Shown in pieces: positions 34,291 to 47,300 of a DNA stretch of 64,000 nucleotides. The stretch comes from Volucella zonaria (lineage: Eukaryota > Arthropoda > Insecta > Diptera > Syrphidae): contig OZ014530.1 of the NCBI GenBank assembly GCA_963966105.1, positions 232,637,725 through 232,701,724 of the forward strand, given 5' to 3'. Below the pieces are notes generated by a model. It made no database searches. It was not told the DNA's origin and worked only from the letters and a program-made list of their open reading frames with translations. The stretch's first letter is position 1. Each line of letters opens with the position of its first letter. Made by a program: the position numbers and the translations under genes.

Positions 34291-35340
34291 CTTCCCGCAA
34301 ATATGTGCTTTTTTTAGAATATTGACACCATTTTTGTAGGTTAGCTATTCAATAACACCATCCTTTGTGAGGTTACAGCTCAGACGTGAGCTGTGAAAAG
34401 ACAGACTCCTCAGTGCTGCTACTACTCAATGGACAATATCTTTAAAATTATTTTTTAAAAGCACTGATGAAAGCTTTGACTAATACGTCGATTGCTACAG
34501 CTGGGGAGGTTTCTTCATTTGGAAAGCTCCCAACTATTTTTCCAATTTTGACCACTTCGCTCTACTCACATTCATGAAATTCCCATTGCCACTGTTCCCC
34601 ATCTAAAGACTGAGGATAAAAAAAGATCTTGTTCACTCTCCCATACAATATCCTTTAAGATGCCAATTCTTTGGGTAGGAACAATAATTTGGTTGCTGTT
34701 CATTAAGCTGAAAATTTATAAAGAAGCTGATGGCGAGCAACAGTTTGTTCATCCACAAATTCAGAAAACAAACCATTTTTGTTTCCGCAGCTTAACAAAT
34801 ATTTCTCATCCTTGGATACCTTCACCAACATTCATTATAAACATTATAAGTATTATTCGCATTATAAACAAAAGTAAAACACAAAATTTGTATTCATTTC
34901 AATTTATGAATTCTGTGCATATACATACATATATTCATCCAAATATAACAATTGTTACATAACAAATAAAAAATAAATACTAAATGCAAAATCTGCTTAA
35001 ATAAAACGAAGAAAATGAAAAGGAAGAAACTTTAGTTAGTGCTGCCAGCAGAAGTAGAAATTCAATGCATTGTGCACTTGTTTTTGTTTTGCATTCCTTT
35101 AATTCTTTTATGGAGACAATATTATAGTACTATTTTGTTTAATCACAGTTTTTTTTTCTTTTAATAAAAATTGCACTTAAGGATTCTCTTATAAGAAGCT
35201 AAAAATTACCGAATATCAAAAGATTGCGAGTCGTTAACATTTGAACTTAACCTAAGCGGGAGTTAATCTTTATGTCTTAATCATAACCAATTTCGATGCA
35301 GGAATGTCTCAATAGGATAACGATATGTCTCTTCATTTCT
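34291..35340. other. Intergenic spacer and XYLB 3' flank
   Basis: AT-rich sequence with no recognisable gene. On the minus strand AATAAA overlaps the XYLB stop codon region (about 35345-35338). Other polyadenylation signals could lie lower. Confidence 0.35.
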
Positions 35341-38300
35341 TTATTTATTTCCTTTATTCTCTAGAATTCTAGCCATCTCACGATATCGGGCCAACATTGG
35401 CGTGTACACACCATCGCTGTCTTTACTCGGATCACAGATTTTCTGTAGAAGATTTGGTAAAAATTTCACAATATAATCCCGAAAGTGTTCCGGTTCGTTT
35501 TGCTCAGACGATTCGTCACTCTTAAATTGATATAAGTAGAGCGAATATTTGGCTCTGTATGCAGCTCCTAAAACAGCGGCTTCACTTTCTTTCTGTTATG
35601 TAAAAGATACGCTAAGTCAGTTAGTTAAGAAGTTGCATTGGTTGACCTACCTGAATGTAAACGGGAGCATTAAACACATCCGAGATGACCTGTAAGATTG
35701 ATTTATTCACCGAGGCTCCACCTGTTGCTATTATTTTCGTATTTTCTCCTAGAAAAGAAAAACAAGGCCGTTACTAAGCGATTAACGTAAACCTTTGATT
35801 TTGACTTACCAAAGTGGAAGCCCATATCAGAAGCGATTGCTCTTCGATGCAGCATTTGGCCTTCAATTAAGGCACGGATTTCAGTCTGAGGTGATGTGAA
35901 TCTGGAATACATCTTGATACAATCATTCATTCTTTGATGTTATTTTAAATTTCCTACTTGATAACCCCCTGCGCAGCATCTACACAATCTGCAGTGTATG
36001 CCTTGTTCCACCGAAGAATACCCTTTGCTTGTGGGATTATCTCAAGGGAATGAAAATGCAACGCCATATTTCCAAAATTACCACGTGGGGTTGAGTCAAG
36101 AAGTTCAGTAAATGTTTCCCAATTATCATTTGCCTCTACACGTTTTACTACATCTCGAACTAATGACCCATTTCGGAAGCTATAAAACCGTCCTTCTTAA
36201 TAAGCTTTGTTGAAGGAAGATCAAATACAATTTAACTCACCACAGCAACCCCATGAACTCATCCGTTAGTGTAGGATGACATAAAACATGACCTTCCTCT
36301 AGTTTAGTCGGTTCATCCAATCCCATCATCACAGTATCACTTGTTCCCAATGACATAACCAACCAATCCTTTTCCACCAACATACCACTCAAAGCAGACG
36401 GATTGTCCCCGGTGAATGCAGCTACTTTGCATTCAGGTGGGAACCCAAAACGTTGAACAAAAAACTCAGCTACACTCCCTAATATTGAACACGTTTTAAC
36501 TGGCTGACCCAGACGCTCCTCTAAGTCAGGGGCACAAGCATTCGTACAAACAGGTGACCATTTCTTTTCGTTGATATCGAATAAGTTCATTCCAGATGCA
36601 TCGGCATAATCAATTGGCGCCACATCTCCCAGAAATATTGAAGCCAAAAAGCTACTAACTAGCGATATTCGTTTAGTTTCTTCATAAGCATGCATTCGAG
36701 TTTGATAAACTTTTCGAATTTGTGGACCTGTAAAACGGGGATAACACTTGGATCCAGTGATGGTGACCATTTCATTTCGACCGCCTATTGCCACTTCCAT
36801 TTCTATGCATTGGTTTTCTGTGGATCCATCCATCCAGATTGGTGTGCGGGTTAAAGCAAAAGCAGAGTCATCGATTTGTACGTGTAGGAACTTGTCAGGA
36901 TCTAGATTCTTAAGAGATTGTAATCCTCTGCGGGACCAATATAGTGATCCGTGTTGCTGTGAAGTATATTCGTAGATAGATAAAAAATTTACAAAACTGA
37001 AAAATGTGTAGTTAGAGTACCTGCGCTGAGCCTCCAATGGCTGAAACTGTGCTAAAATCTGCACCTTGTACTACCAGACGATCCATGACGATGTCAATAG
37101 CCTTCACCCACATAGCGGGTTGAACGAAAAATCTACAAAACGTACGAATAAGCCGATGTACCAACGGCTGTTATGAGACAACTTACTCGTTTGAATTTGG
37201 GGCAGAATTAGCTCCACCAGTTGTCCGAAATTCAGGTAGATCCGAGTCGAATTTCACTTCAGCAATTGCTATAATTTCCAAATTATCCGCCAGCTGCACT
37301 GCTTTCAACTGAAATTTTCGAAAAAAAAAAAATAAAAATTCAGATTTGCTCAAGAGAAGTGAAATATGGTGGAAGTAGTGTGAGGAAGGAAAGAGTTGAA
37401 GTACAAGGTCTAATCATACCATTTAGTGAACTTATAGTGACCTTTGTTGAATGCATACTGGGGCTATAGAAAAAATGAAAAAAGTGCTGACAGAATCAAC
37501 CAACTGGGGCTTAGAGGTCGCACCCATATGCTGTAATCCCTCTTACAGTTGACAACGCTAGCTGAGAGCCCTTTTGCCTTTGAAAAAATTGCTCAGTTCC
37601 ACCGTTTGGCGAAGATTGTTGCTCCTAATGAAGTCTACGTAGGAGCACTGATGAGATATATACTCTTCATTGAGATCAAAAGGCAAAAAACAAGAAAAAG
37701 CAGAGTACGTAGTACGAGTTCAGAAAAAAGTCGAAAAGGTAAGCAAACTCTCTAAGTGGAGTTAAATTCTCAACTATCACCTAGAGCATTTTCATTAGAT
37801 TCTTTAAGTAGAGTGGACAAAACAAATGCGGCTCAATGAGCCTTGCTCTACCAAGGAGACTTGAAAATCTTGACCATTTCAAGCCTGCTGGAAACCTTTG
37901 TAGCATGCACTGACTTCGTTTATGGCAAAAGAGAATTCAGTTTGGCAAAGCCCTACTTCTTTTGCATTCACAGAAAACGAAAAGTTCAACATCAATAATG
38001 AACAAGTTGTACATGGATATTGATATGGGCAAGATCCGCATTCAACGTGCAAATGGTTAGGAACCGCGAAACTTATAATCACCAGCGAAGCATCTCGAAA
38101 TAACACGAAGAGGCAAAACCTCGCCTTAAGTGTGTAGTTGAAAAACGAGTTAAGTAAACTCAGCGATTTACGTGTGATTGTTGAACTCAGATCCATCTTA
38201 TGTTAAACAATTTAGAAGTTTATGACTACAGTCTGGGTTGGAGTTGTGCCTCAACTAATAAAACTCTCCATCTACGGTTTCCCATTTGAGATCCCTTCCC

Positions 38301-41300
38301 GTTTTCGAGCATACTGCGTTGAGGTCTTCCTCCACCATGCGTTGCCCCGACGAGGATTCGAATAATCTCCGAGGCTTAGAGCTATGACGATACTCATGAT
38401 CTGCTAATATGCAGCAATCGGATTGTTGCGAGAAGCCTCTATATTTTCGCTAGAGAGGCCGATGTTTATCCCGTCCCTCTTTCGAGGAGCTTAAGAGCAG
38501 CTCTGGTTCCTCTGGAAGTTCGGTATGGAAATGATGTTGTGGCAAATCTTCCTGATGATACCGCAGTTATCAAGTTGCATTCACCTAGAATTGCTGTTTG
38601 TAATAAAGTCCTAACTGATTTTGCACTACGATTCAGAGATTCTCAGTTCAGTGGAAAAGACATCCAAACTTGCTGTGCAGTGTACTTCAAAGATAGAGAT
38701 TTGGAAGGCGTTGCTGAATTGAATATTATGTAATCTAGTGTGATTACATTCCGGAAAGTAGCTCCAAAATCTTACTACGGTCTAGAATGATGCTAAATGA
38801 TTTGTGCACGACCATTGTCTGAATTAAATTAAATCAATTCATTTCATAATAATAAAAGGTATTTCGCATTATTCAAATTACATTTGAATAATTTTTTCCT
38901 TGTCATACTTGTTATGATAACTAGGATATAAATGTCAGCAGATAAGTTGGATTGTATGTACGTATGTCGTTTGCATAAATTAAATGCGTAACTCTGGAAA
39001 GTATAGAGTTTCCAAAGGGATACTTGAATATACACACTACATCTATAATGTATACTTCATTTGGCAAAAGACAAAATAACATTTCAAATTCGAAGTCCTC
39101 TTTTCTCCCCCAGCCACTATTCCTCTTCAGAATCTTCTCTGTGTGTGATCAAATGAAATTGGAGCTACCAGTGAGGACTCTAGGTAGAAACGCTCCCAAC
39201 TCCACAAGCACTTCTACGAAATTAGGCGATATATTTCGGCAGGCAAGAGATGTGGCATATGGGGGATGGAAAATCTATGGAATTGAATGATAAAAAGGAC
39301 GAAGGAAAACGTGGAATTCTGAAGATATTGAAAGCCGAAGGATATAAGTTAGAAAACAAACTGGGGTAACATGAGAAGTGTGTCTACATTGGATTGGGGT
39401 TTTCAAAAGAAAGGGAAAGATATACTCGTAGCAGAAAAGAATTGACCTAAATACTTGCCATACATAGTGAGGATAGGTTCGTATTTTGTTTGTTTTAAAG
39501 CTTTAAGAAATCGATCCTTGACCTGCACAACCCTTCAAGCAATTTATTTCTACAAGGACCAACTAAACATTTACGTATTCCATTCATTTCATATTAAGGG
39601 TAGAGGGTGAATCAGGAGAAAATATAAAAGGATCTTATGCCCTTATTTTGTATGAGTTTTTAGAATTTGAATATTGAGATGAGAAAACTATGTGCTAGCT
39701 ACAGTGATACTCTGCACCGCAGCCAAAGTTTACTTTTAAATACATTGTCACGTAAGCTATGATTTTCGTACTTCTCTTTCCTATTTTGGCGTCAAAACCA
39801 CCTAAACAACTTTAAACGACATACTTAGGGCATTGGTGGGCAAAGCCGCACTTCATCTCCAAGTGGCGTCTGCTGTATAGCTATCTAAAAGTGAACCAAC
39901 GATACGCGTATGCTGAGCCTGACGGCATATGTGAAGCTGAGAACTCGGAATAGCCTAAACGCAGCCGGATGAACTTCAATACGCAGGTGCCAGATGAGGC
40001 ATTTCTTGCTGGCCTAATGAAGAAGTGAAGGTCCTCAGAAGGAGGACGTTTAACGGAAGAATCAATGAAAACAACAGTGACGTTCACCACCTAACTAGCG
40101 GAGGGTTTCATTTGAGCCACTCCGAAATATCCGCAGCTTAAGTCAATAAGGAACTTTTAAAACTAACACAGGTCTTGCAAAAAAGATGGTGGCGGATGCC
40201 GGATGCGCCCCAGAAAAATCAAGAAAAGTTCCGATACAAAAACAAGCCTCGGATATGGATGACCTAACTGTTGACAACCCCAGACACTAAACAAAGGACA
40301 AAGGCCTTCGGATCTTCACATGAATGCACGGACCCTTAACTAAGTAGAGGCCATTGATTGCTATCATCCAGATATCAACCCCATCCAAGAAGCGGGATAT
40401 GATGAGCCGAGCAAAGAACTGAAACAGCGCTTATTCAGTACAGCGCTTATACGCTACAGTCTCAGGCAAGAAGTCCTCAGCTTCCGACACGTGGGCGAGC
40501 GTCTTATGACAATACGCATCAAGACTAAATTGCTAACATAATATACGTTCATGGTCCAACGTAAGACTAGAACAACGCCACCAAAGAATGTTTCAACGAG
40601 TTCCTGGCAAAACATACATATAAGCAATGTCCTAAGTATGAAATATCCCTTAGTACAATTTTAACGCCATGATAGAAAAGAAAGACATCTTAGGTCCTTG
40701 GTAGGATAGTTGCTAAGCCCATAGCCTACACGACAACACGTCTGGCAACTCACTTAGGCTTATTGATTTTGCAATGGGACGATATATCACTATAGCAAGC
40801 ATACGACCATACCATATATACATAAGTGGGCACGGCAGTTTCCGGACTATGAAACGATAAACCAAATTGATAATTTTGCGACCAATGTAAGGCACGCCTA
40901 AAGTGTTCTGTACGTCCAAGCATTCCGGGCAGCCAAATTTGACTCGGATCGCTATCTTGTCGCAGCCAAAATACGAATGCGGATTTACCAAGCGCCACAA
41001 CACTACAAAGAAGAACTACTGTGAGAAGATATAACACAGTACAAGGATGGTATAATACCTGTCAAGCTGCAAAAGTCTTCAGATAACATCCTGCCAACGC
41101 TAGTGAATATCACGAGGAAAGAAATTAATGTAGTTTTCATCCCCAAAACCGAAAAATGTTCTCATGTTGTCTCAAAGGACCTCAGACATATAAGTCTACG
41201 ATCTTACCTCTAGATTCAGTGGCTAGCCACATCGAATAATCCCTACACTATAGAGAGTACACAATGGTCGCATTCCTGGAAACAGAAGATGCCTCTAATA

Positions 41301-44300
41301 ACGTCAATACGTCCGCAATCTCAACCGGACTCTCAACTCTGAAGGTAGATGACTCACTTGGAGATTGATCAGTCTTATGCTGAATAGCAGGATTATCAAC
41401 TCCAAACTAGGTCGGGCTTCTGCTAAAAGCTGTGTTAATAGAGGTAAGCCGCAAGGCGGTGTCCTTTCACCCTTTATCTGGAACTTAATGGTTAATGAAC
41501 TGCTGATATATCTGGAAGCGGGCGGTACCAGGGTGATTGCCTAAGCGGATGACGTTACTATACCTGTTTCAGGTAAGTATTGTATCTTAATACCATTAAA
41601 GAACTCCTTCAGCTAAATCTTAAATCGATTTTGATTGGGAATAAACCCTCATTAAACTGATCTTGTCCTCTTTTCCAGGAAATATTGTATAAAACCCATA
41701 AACCCTTCCTCAAACAACGGAACTAGTCTAGCCTTTTTCGATACAGCAAAATATCGGGGTCTCATTTTTGACAGGAAACTAAACTGGAAACCTAAAATTC
41801 AAGAAAGAGTCAAGATCGCAACAGTATTCTCTAGCAAAAAAAAAACATTGGGAACAAATGGGGCGTTCAACCTAGCATTATCCACTGGTTATACATCTCG
41901 GTGGTAAGACTGATTGTTTGGTGGACAACCGTAGACAATGCAGTCCACTGCAGCAAACTAGGCAGAGGGCAAAGAACAGCATGTCTGTGCTTAATCGGAA
42001 CCCTACGCTCTATGTCCCTCCATGTTCTGTTTCACTCGACACCCATCGCTATCTTCAGCAGGCAAGTATCTGCGACCGCAACTATTCGCCTTAAACCGAC
42101 TACACACACAGTGGACAAATAATTTATTTGGCCACGCTAATATTCGTAATATGGTATACTAGAAATCCACCCAGAGAATATCGATCACACTACACCCCAA
42201 CATTTGACAAAGATTTTCATGTAAACATCCCCCTTTAGATACTTCTGGGAGGATGACAAGTCAATAGACTTCTTTACAGACGGATCTAAGATTAATAGCG
42301 GGGTTGGTGGCGGTGTTTTCTCCGATCAGTTTAATCTAAGCCTTTCCTTCCGTCTTCCAAATCACTGCACCGTGTTTCAGGAGGAAATTTTGGAGATTAA
42401 AAAAGTTCTGTCTTGGGTAAAAAAAAGCGTCATATCTTGAGATATCCCCATCTCAAGTCCCTGTACTCAGTCCCACTAAATTCTGGAACAGCCCTTGACT
42501 GCCGATCATCTCCCAGGGAGATGGCAGAGCAGTAGCAGTTCAAACATTCACCTATGTTGTGTTGGGTGCCGGGCCACAAAGATATTCCAGCAAATTGTAA
42601 GGCAGATATTCGCCAAAATTGGAACCACTCTACTTATCCCACCTGAAAAAGGTATCATTGGAATAGCAATCGCTACGTGCAGACCAATATTAAAGGTGGA
42701 TGCTAAGAGAAGAACAAACAAAATGTTAGATCAACATGTCTAGTGACCAAACAAATCTGGTCAAAACCGGATCTGAATCGCTCTAAGATTTCGACCTTTC
42801 AAAATAGGAAACATTTCAGCGCTATCATAGGTGTCATCACTGGGCACTGTCTTATAGGCAAGCATGCATGAAGGCTTGGCGTTTTTACAAACCACTTCTG
42901 TAGAAGCTGCATGGACGGGGAAGAGTAGGAGACAATACTCCATCTACTCTGTACATGCCTAGCTCTCTCCCAACTGCAGGAAATGACATAATATATACCA
43001 ACTCATTTCTAACATCTGGTCGGAAGATCGCATGGCTGATGAACGGAATCTCAGCATCGTTTGCCCGAACGAAAAGAGAAGGTGACCCCCTCAACTGCGC
43101 GATCTATAGAGGTAAAAGTATTCGCAATTATCGCGTACAATATCTTATCTGTCTGAAACCCTTCGTCAACAACCTGATTGCACCATATCAGCATGGTTTC
43201 AGGCAGATTCTGGAATAAATTAAAAAAGCCCAAATCGATAACGACCATCTTTTCATCGATTTAAGACCGCATTTGACAGCATTTCTAGAGAAGTTGATGT
43301 GTAGTCATAGAAATAGCACTGGCCACCGCCAGGTTAATGCCGCTCAATGCCTATCAAATGTCTGATCGTACTTATTGTAATAAAAATATGGTTCCAATGA
43401 TGTAAGAGTAAGTATACATTCATCAATGAATAACAATTAAATTTATATAAATGAAATGTCAATCCTTTCATCTTAAACGGTACGAGTAGTAGAAGTACTA
43501 TCGAATGAATTCATTAATCTCTTGGCATACGCGTGCCCTTTTCAAGTCTTATCGGGCTTTATTGAAATGAATATGATAAGATGTGTAAACAAGTTTTTAA
43601 TTGCATTAGAGGGTGATCATTTATTCTCATATGTTTTAATCAATGTTTGATGTTTTTATTATTTCGTGCGTCAAATAGGCACCCCAGATAGAGATCGTTA
43701 TCAACTTTTTAAGCTCGTTAAACAAATATTTGTGACCCTTCCCCTCTTCATAAATAGCATATTTATACCTCATAAAGTAGTTTTGATAATAATTCAAATG
43801 CGCATTATTTAAATAAAAGGAAAGAAAGTACCAGTGGAAGATTTTCAAGTTAAAATTGTAACTGGTCAATAGTTTGAAGCGCATATTTTGTGGATTCAGC
43901 AGTCGCTGGTCGAACAATATTCGTGTTTGAGTCTGCGACTGATCTGGTTGTGGATGCAAAGGTTCCGACAAAAAGGTCCAATGACCAACATAACTCCTCT
44001 GATATCGACGTCAGTAGTAACGCTAGAACATGTGACTCCAGTTCGGGACGAAATTCCATTGAATCCCCGTCATTCGATAGGGAAGTTTGTGGCCGCTATT
44101 AGAATTACAAAATCAACAGTATACGCTATTTACAAAAATTAAATTAAAGTTCCAGCTATACAAGTTGCAAATGATGCAGGGTCTTAACGAAAGTGAATAT
44201 CTTTCGGGAGAAATCTACAAAAGAACAATGCTGAAACAATGTTATCGCACAGCAAGAACCCCTGAAAATATACTGTTCACTGATTAAACACATGTTTACG

Positions 44301-47300
44301 TCGATGACTATGTGAATTCACAGTGCCTCAAGAACCCTAGAAGACGCCATCAAAAACTTTTACTTACTTACCTAGGTGGCGCAACAGTCCGATGTGAACC
44401 TGGAACTCAACCACCAACGCTCTTAAACTAACAAGATCTTCTCAGCTGCCTTCAGTGCCGCACTCCAAATTGATTGAGGTCCCCTTACATTTGCATCCGC
44501 TATCTTAGATGCAGTCGCCTTCTGCTTCGGAGTTAGAATCCAAGAATCTGGGCCGGAATTGTAGTGTTCATTCGCTCAACATGGCCCAATCATCGCAGAC
44601 GTTGGATCCGTAGACGCCTAACTAGACCGATGATGCTGTATAATCCGGACAATTCGTGTTTGAATTTCCTTCTCCATTCCCCGTTAATACAAACGAGACC
44701 GAAAATTACACACAGTATGTTTCTTGCGAAACGGCCAAGTGCTTCCTTATTCGCTTTCGAACAAGGTGTCTGCGTTATAGAGGAGATAAGAGCTAAGCCG
44801 TATTAGTGTGCGTCCTTTTCTAATATCAACATGAACTTTGTTTTGCCCTCGCTTACGGTCAGCCACTTTCTGATACGAAACCTTGATTTTTTTTTATATA
44901 ATCGGCGCGAGCTCAAGGGTCTTTGCGTACCCTCCAAATGTTTGCACACGGCACAGGCGAAGGAAAGTTAAGGAGGAAAGAAAGAGAGATACCGACCGCG
45001 ACGTACGTTGATTTTGAATGCATGCAAGTTACATATAATAATTGGGAGATAAAGAGCTCGACAGGGAATTCCATAAGCGAGTTGCACGACTTAGGAAAGA
45101 ATCACGATATTTCAGAGTACTTCCGAAAGTGGGCTTGATGGTAAACTGATGAGCATTCAAAGAGAATGGTGTGTTCCGTTTGAAGGTTTGAAGGGACGGA
45201 ACGCTACTAGCAATTTCAATGGTGTATTGATAGTGAAAACAGCAATAGAAGAAGGTGAAACAAGAGACATTACGTCGATAGTCGAGGGTGTCAACTGACT
45301 GAGTGATATTAGCATCATCTCTAGCAGGTGTAGAGAGGTTTTAGGAGCATCTAACCAGATGTGGGCATTGTATTCCAATTTTGGGCGCATGAATGCCTTA
45401 TAAATTGAGACCAGATAAGTTGGAATGAAATATTTCTTACATCGCTTAAAGAAACCTAGACATTTCGCAGCATTTTTAGCGCCATTCAGTAAGTGATCAT
45501 TCCAACATAGGTTATCATTGACATATGTTACATACCGAGAATGGAAAGCTTTTCAGTTACGACGATGCAAGTGCCATTCGTGGATAATGGCTGGGTATTT
45601 AAATTTCACTTTAACGATGGCAAGCACCATTGTGTTTTGGAAGCATTATGGACCTACTAAATTGATCATGAATTGTTTCAGACGCTCATATAATACGGCA
45701 GGAAATATCTTATAGATTATGGGGTCTTCTAGCTTCTGAATCGAACAATCGATGCTTACATTCCATACTTCGGACATGCTTTACTGAACATATTTTACGC
45801 CCATCAACTCCTACTCTCACCTCCACGTGATGAAGCCTGAGTATACATAATCCATGCGGGACGTCATTGATGACTGGAGACAAGAGCGGGGCGAATTGTT
45901 CGCAATAGGGTACTTCTACTTCATCAGGACCGCGGCGGATGAATCCCATGTACGGATAAATGACGGCATCCGTACGGTCGTACGAAACGGCAAATATACA
46001 TGATAAGTTAAGCATGGAAAGGCTATCGGCCCGATGGGTGCCGCGATTGCTTACAGTTGACAACAACCAGATACGGCTTTCAACTTCGAAGCAGTATTTA
46101 GTGCTCTTTGCGCGAAATCAGCAGTAGTTTTTTCATCGAGTCGTCACCGTTGATGAAACCAACCAACTGCACGTCAGAGATCGAGCGACAATCTAAACAA
46201 TGTACTTTCTCCAAGCGAATTTGCTCTGAAGAAGATAAAGACAGTCCCATCGACTGGAGAGCTCATGCCTACGATTTTTTGGGATTCGAGAGAATAATTC
46301 TCATGAACTTTTTGAAGAAAGGAAGGACGATCACAAGGCAGTATCAAAGTGAATGATCGGATCGATTTGATAAGAAATTTACAAAAGCGTAAAGAGAAAA
46401 GCGCTGTTTCACCACGACAATGCGACAGGTCACTTATCGGGAATCGCCGGAGACGAATTGCATGAATTACTATACGAATTGCTGCCGCCACTACAATTCA
46501 CCTGATTATTTTTTTATTTAATCTTAAACTTGCAAACTTCTGTTGGGTCCCATTTACTAAGAAATCATAAGAGACTTCAAATAAATACGAACCTAATGAC
46601 GAGAAATGGGTGCATGGACTATTTTAAGGCAACACAAATTCTTTGACACCCAACCGAATAGAAAATTATCCAAAATGATACGAAAATATGTATTTATTAA
46701 TTTTTTCTCAAATTTTCTGGCGCAATTGTACGATATAGTAGTTTCCAATTAGCTGATCATATAATTGGGCAGGCAATGTCGATACCATTTAGATTTGTCA
46801 CTCCAAATGATTAGGTATCTCTGAAAATCCGAATATCCAAGAGTGGTTGACTATTGCATAACTTGTTTTTGTTTTTTTGTCCGTTTGTCACAAGTCGTTA
46901 AGTAACTCATTCATCAAATCCCATGAAAGATTCAACTTCGAATGAATCTCATTGTTTGTATAGACAATGGTGAGATTACATTAAGGTCAGGCCGGGTGTA
47001 ACCCTATTGAGATTGAATGGAGGAGGGATTGTGAATATGCAACAAGTCAAAGTGTGTAAGTGATTTATTGCTTAAAGTTTGGAAAAACCATTACAAGGAT
47101 GGATGTTTGAATGGGTAGTCGGAAGTCGATTTTATGGACTGATGCGTTGTTATGGCAATAAATAAAATCCACTAGACAATCAGAAAGCCGAAAACATAAC
47201 ATCCATACAGGAACCATGAGTGTGAAAAAAGGTCATCTGAAGTTTTGGACGTTTGCGGGATGTATCCACGCCACTATATAATGAGCGATCTGAAGATCCG

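Noticed and set aside
45710..46066. 118-codon minus-strand frame
   Set aside because: The upper part is antisense to the mariner KLSARWVPR block. The remainder has no motif, splice or start support.
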